Shown: positions 1 to 11,731, numbered from the stretch's first letter. The stretch: DNA of 37,500 nucleotides from Glandiceps talaboti (GCF_964340395.1 NC_135571.1:10933940-10971439); one strand, 5' to 3'. The notes: generated by a model not told the origin, from the sequence alone. Translations and numbers: made by a program.

Positions 1-427
1 GTGTTCTACTGTTTCCCAATCCTGTTTTCACCTGTTTTTCATAGAGGGCGCTGTCTGTAAGCATTATCAGATATGACCCAATAATGGTGAAATTGAATAA
101 AGGCATCATTTGGTATGGGGGTGGAGGGAGGGAGGGAGGGTACTCAGGCTAGGAATTTATACTTGTGGCACAATTAGTGGTATGAAAATACGAACCTTTT
201 ATCAGTACCTTATGTTGTGAAAATTGTAACTTTTATATATGGAGTATAAACAGATGGATCATACAGAGTGTTCTGTATTTGTAACATGAAAATGATGCTC
301 TCTCTAGATTAGAGTTTATCAAAAACCAAGGAATTTATTGCAGTATAACATCTAAAGCAGAAATTGCATTATTGTCCTCTATCATTACTTAAGTCATAAC
401 CACTATATTTATATAACGATATTGCAG
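1..427. other. 5' edge of window, probable intron
   Basis: No coding region is supported here. The stretch ends in a pyrimidine-poor but usable acceptor (AG at 426-427) that opens the exon starting at 428, so it is most simply intron of the RING-CH gene. It holds a short G/A-rich run at about 118-142. It also holds a TAGAGGGCGCT motif at 42-52 that resembles a CTCF core without the usual flanking bases. Confidence 0.4.
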
Positions 428-2862
428 GCAATTGAGAGTCTGTCGTCTCGTGTGCCACCAGGAAATGACAAATTAAGCATTGATAACATTGAACTATTCA
501 GGATGCGTATGACACTGAGGTACGTACAGTCCTTAGATGATATGGTATGAGCATCTATTTGACACATACATACATACATACATACATACATACATACATA
601 CATACATACATACATACATACATACACACACATACATACATACATACATACATACGTACGTACGTACGTACGCACGCACGCACGCACGCACAGACACACA
701 CACATACATACATACATACATACATACATACACCCACATATATACATACATACATACATACATACATGCATGCATGCATGCATGCATGCATGCATGCATG
801 CATGCATACATACATACATACATACATACATACATACATACATACATACATACATACATACACCCACACACCCACATACATACATACATACATACATACA
901 TACATACATACATACATACATACATACATACATACATACATACATACATGCATGCATGCATGCATGCATGCATGCATGCATACATACATACATACATACA
1001 TACATACATACATACATACATACATACATACATACATACATACATACATACATACACACACACACATACGTCGAGTTATAACAAAGTTTTGACTTTGTAT
1101 CTTGAAGGAAATTCTTACTTTAACAATCGTATATTTTGCGTCAACGGTTTGATGTTCATACCAAAATATGTTGTTTCTCATTGATTTTTCAAGTAGGAAG
1201 TCATGATAAAATTGTTTTATATACTAAACATCCAAAATAAATACCCAATTCTTATGCCACTTTAAAACAATTACCATTTGTTTCTGAAGATGCATAACCA
1301 CCATACGATTTAGCACGATGTCTGTCTGAGTGATGCAAACATTGGAATTGTACACATGCATACTAGTCATTGAGCCACTACGTGAGAGTTTCTTTCTTTT
1401 GGGGTGTCTTTAAAAACAAATTTTACGTTTCTGTGTTTTAGATTGAAGCATGCGAGGGGTCTGCCCTATGGAAGATGTGCCCTTAGTTCAATGAATAATG
1501 CTGAGAACCCTACAACTGTAAATGATGACGTCACGGGTGACAGTAATAAGCCTGACAACAGCCTAGAAACAACATCATTGGATAAAATGGATAACAAAGC
1601 AACTGATGATGCTGAAAACTCGGATAGGACTAAAAATTCATACATAACAGAAGTTACTGTGAGACAGCCTGGTTTTACGGCTACAGACACAATTGTGGAT
1701 ATACCTCAAACCCCCCTATCAGAGGAACTTGATGATTATTCAGCATATGATTTACATAACAATAGTGATGACGAAACATTCAAAATGGAAGTGCGTGTCG
1801 ACGAACTCAAGCGTGATGGTGCTGCCTGTTCGAACGCCATGCCTAACGAGGATGGTGAACACTTTTCCACTTTTTTTGACATCGCACCTATTCCTGAAAA
1901 CTGTTCCCGACACACGAGTGGGCGGTGGTCAGCAAACTCTAGTGACATATCAGGTACAACTTCGAAAACGTACTCAGTTCGTAGCAATGGACACGATTTG
2001 TGTCGGTTTTGTTATGAAGCAGACCAGGTTGCTAGTAACAGAATGATAAAACCGTGTAATTGTTCCGGTTCTGCAGCCTATGTGCATACAAGATGTTTAA
2101 AGAAATGGATACATTTTTCAAGAAACACCCAGTGTGAAGTTTGTCATACAAACTTCTCTTACATTCCTTACTCCGAAAGAATAAGGGCATTCCTAGAGGA
2201 GTTTAGGAGAAATAAGGTAACCCATACAACAATTTTTATAATCAAAATATAACAAATGTACTGATAGATAATGCTGGAAAGTGCTACACATTAGCCCAGA
2301 GACTGTTATTGATATAATCTCAGGAAGCTCTCTACACCAAGCCAACGCTTACACCCATGGAAGTAAAGAAATCGGTTCTGAATATGAAATTACACCAGTA
2401 GCATTGCAAAATCTAAGTGGATCTTCGAACTCTTGTAGTTTGTTATCATACCATTGTCAAGTGTGCAGTGAGTACGTCATAGGTTTGTCAGCTCCACTTA
2501 GATTTGCAGAGCCGTTGGTAGTAATTTCAAATTCAGATTTTGTGCTTCCAGGGATGTAAGCATGGCGTAGAGATACTCATGAGATTGTTACACAACGACA
2601 AGTCGATGAGCTTGTCCTATTTATCCTTATCCTCAGATCAATATACCCAGTAGGGATCTGGGATAAACAGTAGAATAACCGTGACGACTGTTGCTATGAC
2701 AGTGTATGGAGAAAGACCAAATAAATGATGTAATGACAATTGCTTTACTTTTCTTGATTTCAGAAATGGAGAAATGCCACTTTTGCAACATTGGTAGGAC
2801 TTGTTGTGTTGTTATACCTCGTCATATTTGCTGTCTTTCCTGGTGGTATTATTGATGTCTAG
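428..2862 (+). CDS. RING-CH (MARCH-type) membrane E3 ubiquitin ligase, 5' end beyond the window
   Basis: Three exons join in frame: 428-519, 1442-2216 and 2764-2862 (stop TAG 2860-2862). The introns have GT/AG ends and the last junction is phase 0 (AAG|gtaacc). Together they give about 321 residues with an open N-terminus. Residues 32-215 are acidic and rich in Ser, Thr, Asn and Asp. Residues 218-265 are a complete C4HC3 RING-CH finger: CRFC, CNC, H246, C249, then CEVC, with the conserved LKKW after the His-Cys pair. The last exon encodes KWRNATF followed by one hydrophobic span of about 20 residues and a short PGGIIDV tail. RING-CH proteins recruit E2 enzymes and ubiquitinate membrane proteins; the substrate cannot be read here. 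Vertebrate MARCH proteins usually have two spans after the finger, and this one has one. In exon 428-519 only one frame is open, so an N-terminal extension is likely, but ATGs at 502 and 508 could also start translation. Confidence 0.8.
563..1069. repeat. Compound tetranucleotide microsatellite (CATA/CATG/CGTA/CGCA)
   Basis: About 500 bp in the first visible intron of the RING-CH gene consist of CATA units interrupted by blocks of CATG (about 766-806 and 947-982), CGTA, CGCA and CACA. Nearly every step alternates pyrimidine and purine, broken only at a few CACCCAC and CAGA spots. Long frames through it in all directions are artefacts of the repeat. Confidence 0.97.
2217..2763. other. Last intron of the RING-CH gene
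   Basis: The intron runs from gtaacc to gatttcag. It contains an open frame of about 90 codons (2281-2559) with no ATG start, no donor and no recognisable domain. I treat that frame as chance. Confidence 0.6.
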
Positions 2863-4403
2863 AACGTATTTGTGAATGCATTACTCAGAAAGCAGTCTTA
2901 AATGGATTTCGTAACGTACTGAACTTACGTTGTGATCACCACATTGTAACTAAACGTGAGAGTGGAAGTTGTGCCCACCCCTTCCAGTACAAGAATTAAC
3001 AGATGGTTACATCCGATATCCCCCTTCCAATACCAAAGGTCACTTCCGCTGTGAATAAGGATGCATACACATTAAAACGAGACGGCTACCCTTCCAACAC
3101 CAAAGTGAATAAGGATGTACCAGATGAGATGTATGAGCCAATACATACAACCTTCCAATATGATTTTGCCACCAGTGTTAAGTCTTATATCGACTACTCT
3201 GTAAAGGATAGCTTTCATGAAGTGACGCTAAAGATGTATATATTGGGGCACATTTAACTCTAGTGAAATTGAGCTGAACGTATACTCGTTTGGCAGTGAC
3301 AATCCAATATTCCTACAATATTTAGAACAATTAAAGTGGTTTCAATCGTATGTTTAACGATAGACTTGCCTTCTATTTTACAACAGTATCAGATTTATCT
3401 AGGACGCTTTAAACCCTGAAAGTGCAAAGATCAAATGTATGTCGACATTGGCTGTAAACTCTGTCCATTGCTCTGGGTTTCAATATTATATATTCAATAT
3501 AGACTGGTTCAATTCCGTCAATGCATATTCGGTAACAGCAGACTACTACTTGCCAGACAGTGAGTGGTATTATAGCCTTGTGTAAACACATGACTAATAC
3601 CACCGGTATTAGTCCAATGTTCACAAAGGCTGTCTTGATCTGAGGCAGTACAAAGTCCTGCATTTTAAAATGTTATCCCATTGAAACCTTAAATTTTCAA
3701 AGACAGACATGGATCTGCTTGGTGTCAATAAAGCAAACATGCGTTGATAGTGCCACTCCCTTGGTATGCTAGGGTTTTGAATTTTGGGATAGATGTTGGT
3801 CAATTTGTCTGACACAGATCAGTAATCTAGATGTATGTAACACACGGTTATCTTATCGTTAGTGTACGATTAAAACCACTTCCTGTCTACTATCAATTAT
3901 TATAACATTTTTATGTGAAGTGCCTGTGGGTACGTAATGCCCAATTATTAAATATGATTATGATATATAGATATAATATTCATGGAATTTTAAGCAAACT
4001 ACTAAGTGATTTAATACATAGAAATATATTAATGTATATATTAAGACGTAAACAACCCGGGTCATCAGTCATGCGTATTTGAGTTACGTCACAAGGGTCA
4101 TTGGTCATGCGTATTTCAAAGTCAGTCACTAGGGTCATCAGTCTTGCGCATCTTGCGCAAGTTGAAATGAGCCAAGCCTAGAGTCAAGGCTAAAGTGCTA
4201 AAGGCATGAACCAGCTGTATAGTGTCAAATGGACTCTTAAACCCAGGGGCATCGTTAGCCATGATAATCATTTTGTATATTGTGCTAATTTGTTTAATGT
4301 TATATTTGACCATCAACCAAGGTTAATTCTGATTTTCAAATTGTTATGTCAATTTTAGCACAAGTGAACTGTAACGTTCAGTCGTGCCATAGGCATGGAC
4401 AAA
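2863..4403. other. 3' UTR and intergenic stretch
   Basis: No gene is supported. An AATAAA at 3727-3732 is a possible polyadenylation signal for the upstream RING-CH gene. Open frames at 3003-3257 and 3409-3815 show no domain, membrane span or splice context. A short tandem repeat lies at 4059-4155. Confidence 0.4.
4059..4155. repeat. Tandem repeat, 36-37 bp unit, about 2.6 copies
   Basis: Units start at 4059, 4095 and 4132, each opening with GGGTCAT(C/T)(A/G)GTC followed by a TGCGTATTT-like stretch. The third copy is partial. Confidence 0.85.
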
Positions 4404-4457
4404 TGTCTGTCTGTCTGTGTCTGTGTCTGTGTGTCTGTTGGTGTGTATGTATGTGTG

Positions 4458-4484
<27 letters not shown>
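4404..4484. repeat. (TCTG)n/(TGTA)n microsatellite
   Basis: A run of CTGT and TGTG units passes into TATG units. Confidence 0.95.
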
Positions 4485-4488
<4 letters not shown>

Positions 4489-4819
4489 GATTTAAAGTCA
4501 CAAAATGCTAGGCGAATTCGTTTGATATTTGGTGGGGGATGTTACTGTGCGTGTGTCTAGTTAGCCCACAACACGACAGGCACCGCCGGGAGGGGTGGGG
4601 GTGGGGGGGGGGTTGTCACATATACACTTGGTTCTGTCCATCGGTTCGTACGTGCGTGCATTCACCCTCATATCTCTGGCGTGTACCAACTAATTTCAAC
4701 CAAACCATGCACAAAGATAACATACCGTGTGAGACATATGCACGTGACTAGTTGTTTAGTGGACCAGTATTTATCTATTAATTGTCAGTGTTGCTTGGTA
4801 ATAGTTTTCAGGACAATTA

Positions 4820-4936
<117 letters not shown>

Positions 4937-5698
4937 ATGTTTGTCTGGATGTCTTTAGATGTGGTTAAACACTTGCCTCATAAACAGCACAGTTGTGCTA
5001 CAACGCCATTGGCGCTACTTTTTAATTATTTTTTTATTATTATTTAATATTTGAGAGTGTTAAACTCAGTCGATGATTATACAAGTAATATTTCAGTTTT
5101 TAGTTAACCTGATGATGGGTTTACGTCATTTATAACACTTCGCATTAAACAGTGATTTTACTGTCAATGCAAACGATGGAAATACTAAAAGTAAATACCA
5201 AAATTTGGCATTTTTGGTACAAAGCTTTCGGCTGCAATTGAGTTAATTCAAGATACATCTGTTCTGTAGTCTTCGAATCATGAAAGAGAAATGTTTAAAA
5301 TATCAGTTAGCCGTAGAGGGCGTGCAACACGAAATACAGAAGTTTGATGAAGACGGAACAGATAGAGCACTGTTAGAGTACAAATCTTTAGGGGTTTTTT
5401 TCATGTAAATTATATCTTTAAAAAAGAGAGAAAAAAAGTAGGACCTACGCTTCAACGTTTCGAAAGGGTATAATATGAAAAAATAGAGTTATTTTCAAAG
5501 ATAAGTTATTCAAGTTTGGAAGTCTGGTATACCACAATGTGACACACTTGTGCAATTTTCACCCTAATTCAGCCGTCGTATGAAATTTTTCTCGTTTCCA
5601 AATCAAAAGGGAAAATACTACGTACGTGACGTCAGAACCACACTACGATTTAAAGTATTCGCTTCCTCATTGACGTGTATGACACGACATGGACGAGG
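4937..5698. other. Intergenic stretch, nothing firm
   Basis: No domain or splice-bounded exon was found. An ATG frame of about 42 codons starts at 5280 and has mixed, non-repetitive composition, but has no support beyond being open. Confidence 0.3.
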
Positions 5699-5699
5699 A

Positions 5700-5751
5700 C
5701 GGTGGTGGTGGTGGTGGTGGTGGTGGTGGTGGTGGTGGTGGTGGAGGAGGT
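5700..5751. repeat. (GGT)n trinucleotide repeat
   Basis: About 15 GGT units. The poly-Gly, poly-Val and poly-His frames across it are artefacts. Confidence 0.95.
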
Positions 5752-6799
5752 GACAGACATGATGGCTATGATAAGACATACTACCAGAATATCTTCTCCC
5801 CAACTAAAACATTTCATTCGACTTTTTTACCCTCAATACCCTCACACCCATCAAACATGACTAACATGACTCATCTCAACATTTTACCCCCACCCCACCC
5901 CCACCCAAGTAACACAGTGTTTACATGCCGTACCCTATCTCATTAAAACTCGTTAACCGGACTTGTGCAAGGCTCCCTCCCCATTCTCACACTCAACACA
6001 GAGTTCAAAAGACTTACCCCTGACCCCACCTCACTAACAGTGGTAAATAGGATGTCATTAAACTCCACATTTCTTGTTCTCATGAACCCCAAAACAACTC
6101 GCAATATTTATTGTAAGAGCAGTCGCACCCCATTGTTCATTATGCACAATTCACTTAGTGGCTAACCAATAGAAAAGCCAAACCACCCCTTCCTATGTCC
6201 ACATTTCACAAAAAGATCTTGTTAAAAATAAACACATGTATTCTTGGACAATTTGGTTATGTTTTATTTCCTTTAAAATGCTACATACTCAGTTCGCGTA
6301 AGTTGTGTGGATGACGTCACATTGTAGCTTCAACTAATTGCTAACATGCTTATAATAAAGAATTATATGGACAACTCTTAAATATTTCTAAAGTTTATAT
6401 TTTTCTTATATGCTTTAGTGGTATGCCGTTCCATAGGACAGCAAGATAAAGTAGTATAACTCAGTTAAACAGTGTATGTAGATAGAAAAACGTTTATACA
6501 AACTACATCTCCCAATTTATTTCTGTGTGAGAAATGAGTACATATGATTTACAAGGGAGTTATAGTTTTATACGATTTGAAGCTTTGTAGCAATTGAGAA
6601 ATAATCCAATCCTTGGTGAATGTGCTTAACTATTTGTAGAAATGTTCATTCTGTTTTAGTGCTGTGTTCATTCTGTAACTTTGGTCGTATGACACTAATC
6701 ATTATATAGTTACAAATGCAGTAGTTACACCATCAATCACTTTATATATAATATGTGGTTGGACATGGATGGATGCACATACACATGTCTGTGTGTGGG
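5752..6799. other. Intergenic stretch, C/A-rich then AT-rich
   Basis: 5800-6190 is rich in C, A and T on the plus strand (CCCCACCC-type runs). The rest is AT-rich. A CRE-like TGACGTCA lies at 6313-6320. No gene, RNA or element is supported. Confidence 0.3.
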
Positions 6800-6846
6800 T
6801 ATACATACATACATACATACATACATACATACATACATACATACAT

Positions 6847-6877
<31 letters not shown>

Positions 6878-6973
6878 TACATACTCATGCACGCACACAC
6901 GCACTCACACACACACACATACATACATACATACATATATACGCACGCACGCGCACACACACACATACATACA

Positions 6974-7007
<34 letters not shown>

Positions 7008-7050
7008 CGCACGCACGCGCGCACACACACACACACATACATACATACAT

Positions 7051-7087
<37 letters not shown>

Positions 7088-7158
7088 TACATACATACAT
7101 ACATACATACATACATACATACATACATACATACATACATACATACATACATACATAC
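6800..7158. repeat. Compound (CATA)/(CAGA)/(CACA)/(CGCA) microsatellite
   Basis: This tract has the same unit types as the one at 563-1069, plus a block of CAGA units near 6848-6877. Confidence 0.97.
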
Positions 7159-8468
7159 CACTTTGTGCATAATAGAAGCTTTATTGTTTACGTTTACAGG
7201 TAAAACAAGGAAAAGGATACATTTGATACTCATATGTGTATTATTGTGCATTTTTGAAAATATCCATATGTAATTCAAGCCCAAACATTCATGCATGGAT
7301 AATCTGTAACTGTAGTGACAACATCTGTTGTCTCTTGGTGCACTTTAAAAAAATGTTATTCAGAAATAATTGCCGAAAGCCGTTATTTTCTTTCAGGTGT
7401 ATGGCCTTAACTGTATGTTTTTATCATTTACATTGTACGTCCATATTTTGACAACATAGCAGGTTATCTTAAGACGTGTTATCTGGCATATTTATAATAA
7501 AACTCAGAGCTAGCATTATACCATAACTTGATGGCGCCCTTTTTATCTATTTCTATCGTATGATACAAGTCTTCATAGAAGACACAATTTCCCATATTTA
7601 CATTTTTGTGTAAATGGAGAATGGATAAATCGATGTTTCAACATTGACCCTAAAGGTCAAGATCATGTTCAAATACAAGTACACCATAGGAATCATCAAG
7701 TGATAGCTCAATATGAGATGTCATGCACCATTAAAGGATATGGTCTATTTAAAATTTGTGCTACTCTGTTTGCAGTTGCGTACCATGATAGCAATGCCTT
7801 TGTGTATTATCTGAAGCTTAAATATAACAAATAGACTAAAAATCTCAAAAGCAAAATAAAGGAAAATAATAACTCCAGTAGAAAACAAAACTTACTTCAA
7901 AAACAGGGATAAAAACCTAAACACAAATATTCCACGTGTACATCTAATTTATAATTGATTTGTTTATCATGCCCAAGTCATCAGGGAACAAGCTACACCG
8001 TATTTATTGCGATCTTGACGTTAATATGACACTATACAGTGTAATAAATTTAACCAGACTCGACTGAGTGGCGTTTCATGAAGAGTTTCGCGGCGACATT
8101 TCTAGTATCAAAATAACTTTCAGTTACTTGTTTTAGGCTCCAAGAGAAGTTTCAGCAAAGACATCTTTTTTTTTTTTAAATATTTGGTACTCAATCTCTA
8201 AGACCCTTCATGACCTTTTTACCCAAGAATTTCCGCGACAATTCACACGAAATTTATTTTGAATATCCTTTGTGAACAGAACACACTCGAAAAAACTTTC
8301 ATAAAATGAATGTTCCTAAAAATAGGACCACAAAAACATGCATAAATGACTACATTGTCTCACACCGTATGACTGATGTCCTACAGTCAAGGGTAGTATA
8401 GAGGCAGAAGTCGGATACAGCGACAAGTAAATGTTATACTCATGCGAATTTCCCTGCATCACCGTGTG
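7159..8468. other. Intergenic stretch, nothing recognised
   Basis: AT-rich sequence with no ORF above about 70 codons and no repeat that I could match elsewhere in the window. Confidence 0.3.
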
Positions 8469-8520
8469 ATGGCGCAATGTTTCAAAATGGCCGCAACCAT
8501 CGTGAGGAAGTCATGTGCTG
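8469..8520 (+). CDS. Candidate first coding exon, no partner exon proven
   Basis: An ATG at 8469 opens 17 codons (MAQCFKMAATIVRKSCA plus one base) and runs into a strong donor, G|gtgagt, at 8521. A second in-frame ATG sits in CAAAATGGCCGC at 8483-8494, which resembles the YY1-type start context common at animal transcription starts. The short basic peptide would suit a mitochondrial presequence, but this is inference. I found no certain downstream plus-strand exon. An acceptor at 10256-10257 is phase-compatible but would give only about 38 residues. Confidence 0.3.
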
Positions 8521-8999
8521 GTGAGTGATAATTTTCTTCCGATTCAAAATATTGATGCTATTTTCGGTTTAAGAGTAATTTGTGTACGACCACGAGTATC
8601 AGTATAACCACCGTCTCTATACTAGCCTGATGGTGGACAGCTGTATGCCACATTCAACCATTAATTTGCAAGTGAAAGGATCACAGTCAACAAGAAAATC
8701 TAAATACGCCTGTGCGATGTGTGTGTAGGTCATGTTGTGTTCAGTAAATCTTTCAGCTGTTAGTTTGCCCATCTTTTCACATGCCATTCTTTGGTACTGA
8801 TCTTATAATTAAAGGAATGACAAAGCCATGATCTTGACATCTATATATTAGTATTCTGCAGTAATATTTCCCTTGACAGATGATCATGATGTTCAGTGTA
8901 AAAAGTGTTTCTATGGGCATAATGAAGTTCTGGTTTTAATACAAGCAAATATAATATATAGATATATATATATATAACAGTGGTATGATCCTCATGGTC

Positions 9000-9160
9000 G
9001 TACTGGGATATGGTTTTGATCAAATAACCAAAGAAATATTCACTAAAAATGTGTAAAATATTCATATAAAAAAGACATTGTATTTGTTGATTAGAGGTCA
9101 ATATTATATACCTAAAAGTTTTTGAATCCGTCACCATGTTGAAATTGTACTGAGTGTGAT
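9000..9160. repeat. Satellite-like unit, copy A
   Basis: This stretch matches the two tandem units at 14485-14830. Shared landmarks are ACTGGGATAT, CAAATAACCAAAGA, AGACATTGTAT, GGTCAATATTAT and TTTTGAATC(C/T)GTCACCA in the same order and orientation. Confidence 0.7.
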
Positions 9161-9280
9161 AATTGTGTAGTATTTTTTATATTATGACTTTCTGCCATGC
9201 AGTGACCATTTCTGTAGTACTCTGATGTGTGGACTCCGTGGTGACACCCAATTACATTACAGTTACCAAGACCTCAAGTA

Positions 9281-9623
9281 GGCCTAAACAATTTTTTTGT
9301 TCCGGTTACCCGACCCCACCTAGTTTTCCACTGCCGACCCTAAACCCTTTTTTCGTATTCGGGAAAAAATCGCGAAAATTGTGAAGTCACGCGAGTAATA
9401 GTGGATGCGGAAACTGACATCAACTTAAAAAGATATGTAATATGTAACTGTTCTTCCAATCTGTAATGGCTGTACATCTGATAGGAAGAAACCAATAATA
9501 CCGAGACCATACGGAAAACATAACGACCTGAACTAACACATGGAAAAAACTTCAAAAAAATAAATCTACCTACCCTACCTATACTAAAAATAAGCGTAAT
9601 TGGAACCACACAATTTTTAGGCC
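9281..9623. mobile_element. MITE-like element with inverted ends and a GTA flank
   Basis: The two ends are imperfect inverted repeats of about 30 bp, starting GGCCTAAA(C/A)AATT on the left and reading as its reverse complement on the right. GTA lies directly outside both ends (9278-9280 and 9624-9626), which fits a 3-bp target duplication. The 343-bp interior has no transposase, so this would be a non-autonomous DNA element. A PIF/Harbinger-type origin is only suggested by the 3-bp duplication. Confidence 0.6.
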
Positions 9624-10257
9624 GTATTGCAGTATATCTAGTTCCCAGAATCAGACATGATAAACAAAATGGGTTATTATTACTATAGCTAGAAAAGGCT
9701 AACCACGGAATTCCTGCGTCTTTCGCGGTACAATTGTCGAAACTCCAGTTCAGGCGTATTGGGATCCCGTAGCAAGATAGTCACAGGCCTGCTGAGTTTA
9801 CAACAACAAAAGTAATAAAATATGTTGTATCTCACCATGGACAAACATACCGCTACAGAGTAAGTGAAGACAAATCCCACCATACAACCGCAAGTTACTT
9901 GAAAAGAAAAGAAAAGAACAGAGTCTAGTCAGTGCATGCTTATGTTAAAAACATGAAAAATAGCAAATATGAAATTTGTCATCCTTGGACATCTGACTTA
10001 CATATGTGATAAAAATAGTTATGTGCAATCCTATCTTCCGCTATCATTTTTTGTTATTTTTATATGCATCATTCCTCAAATTTGAATGTTATATTTCTGA
10101 AGGATAAAATTTATATTGTATATCAATGTTATATTAATATGTAAATTGTCACACTTGGTTACAAAGTTATAAACAGAGTTGACATACTATCGTGTATGAA
10201 CATGATGTCGTTTCGGTATGGATATTTCAGAATAAATTTCTCTGTATTACAGACATG
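9624..10257. other. Intergenic stretch with one short dispersed repeat
   Basis: Nothing coding is supported. 10024-10043 recurs in reverse orientation at 17974-17993, and the similarity continues over about 37 bp. Confidence 0.35.
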
Positions 10258-10314
10258 CCATTTTCAAAAATGGAGATTGGCCACTATTTTGATTGTATTG
10301 TTGTTATTTTAATC
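10258..10314 (+). pseudogene. Orphan C-terminal exon resembling the RING-CH membrane exon
   Basis: After a good acceptor (CTGTATTACAG) the phase-0 frame reads TCHFQKWRLATILIVLLLF and stops at TAA (10312-10314). The KWR-x-A-T start followed by a Val/Leu-rich span mirrors exon 2764-2862 of the RING-CH gene (KWRNATF, then its span), also phase 0. No plus-strand RING-CH exon was found upstream, so it may be a leftover of a third copy or chance. Confidence 0.25.
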
Positions 10315-10529
10315 TGAGTCTTGTCCAATCAGAAAGGCACTTTTTGATGACGTTTAACGTAAATATCATGACGTTTAACGTCCCAAATCAAAAGTGATAT
10401 CTTGCATTAAATGATTGATCTGGGCATAGGTATATAATAATTAAGTGTATACTAAATGGATAGGAGTGTGATACATTATAACATCAAAGATGTCCCATCC
10501 TCTACACATAATATATTAATAAACATGTC

Positions 10530-11700
10530 TTACTTACCAATCGCTGCATTTTCGTTTTCAGGATTATTTAGATATTTCTTCAACTTATTATTGGAAAGTA
10601 TCCCACCAATTACAACACTAGGAATTAGCACAATCAAAGTTATAATTATGTATTTTGTAAGCCGTGTCGTTGCACACGATCTGAGCATTGTTTCCTGCAA
10701 AACAAACGAAACACACATTCATAGATACAAAATTAGGTAGGGGATTTCGAAAGTATAAGAGCCATTTGCCAGGTTCGTGCCTGGGGGTTGCTGTTATAAC
10801 TGTAAAGTGCTTTGAGCATAGTGTGGGAAATGGTGATATGAGAACTAACATTATTATACCATGCAGGAGCTAAGTTGAACGAAAAATATGAAATATATAC
10901 TGGGGTCGTTCTACGTCAAGACAACGCGTGTCTATGTGACTGGTTCTGCTGTGTTCGAAATATGAATCAAAACATTCAAAATTGCTATCATTTTTAATGT
11001 TACTGACGCTAGTATATTATCTTATTCTCCAATATTTTTCTTCATTCAAAATACTCGTGATCAAAGGGTTGTCACTACTCTTTTAGGACTCGTAGTGACA
11101 AAGGCCCCTTAGTTCATTCGTATTTTCCCTGGGAACTGCTGGGAAATAACATCTAATTATCATTACCTTACAGTATGATGTCTCTCTTGACTTTTCTCTA
11201 TAGACATACGTACAGAGTTCACATTTCAGAAGACCCGACATAGCCAACCATTTCTTCAAACACTCAATATGTACATGAGCGGCTGTACCAGTACATAGAC
11301 ATGGTTTGACGAGAAGTTCATGATCATCATCCTCTTGACAAATACGACAAACAGTTTTCTCACTTATTTTCACTTGCTCTGCCTTCTGTGTTCCCGACTT
11401 CTGTAATGACAAAGAAAGAATGCAAATTAGTATATGGTGTGAAGAGGTTTTCTTTCTCCCCATATATCTCCATGGAATTACAGGGTCGATGCTGTCCACA
11501 TGTGTAGTTAGGGATAAGAAAAAAAAATAGAATTTGCCAAATCAAAACAATTACTTGTACTCTGGTAAAGGCCAATTTTGATTGAGTCCTTATTATCTTA
11601 TTAATTAGTTTCTGTTGTTATGTGCATGCTAAACACTAAATTAGTTTTTACCTTCCGTAAGGAAGGTTATAATATACTGATGAAGTCTGTGTGTCTGTGC

Positions 11701-11731
<31 letters not shown>

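Noticed and set aside
42-52. CTCF-like AGAGGGCGCT, with similar AGAGGGCGT strings at 5325 and 33029
   Set aside because: The flanking bases of the CTCF consensus are missing, and three short matches in 37 kb are close to chance.
409-1184. Several long open frames rich in CMYV or HTYI on both strands
   Set aside because: They are translations of the CATA/CATG microsatellite in all frames, not genes. The same applies to the frames at 6742-7296, 15487-15905, 27809-28202 and 28649-28991.
2281-2559. 92-codon plus-strand frame inside the last RING-CH intron
   Set aside because: It has no ATG at its start, no acceptor with matching phase and no domain. The flanking exons join well without it.
9340-9609. 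89-codon minus-strand frame
   Set aside because: It lies inside the MITE-like element at 9281-9623 and shows no transposase motif.
10456-10740. 94-codon plus-strand frame
   Set aside because: It is antisense to the membrane exon of the minus-strand RING-CH gene, which has better splice and domain support.
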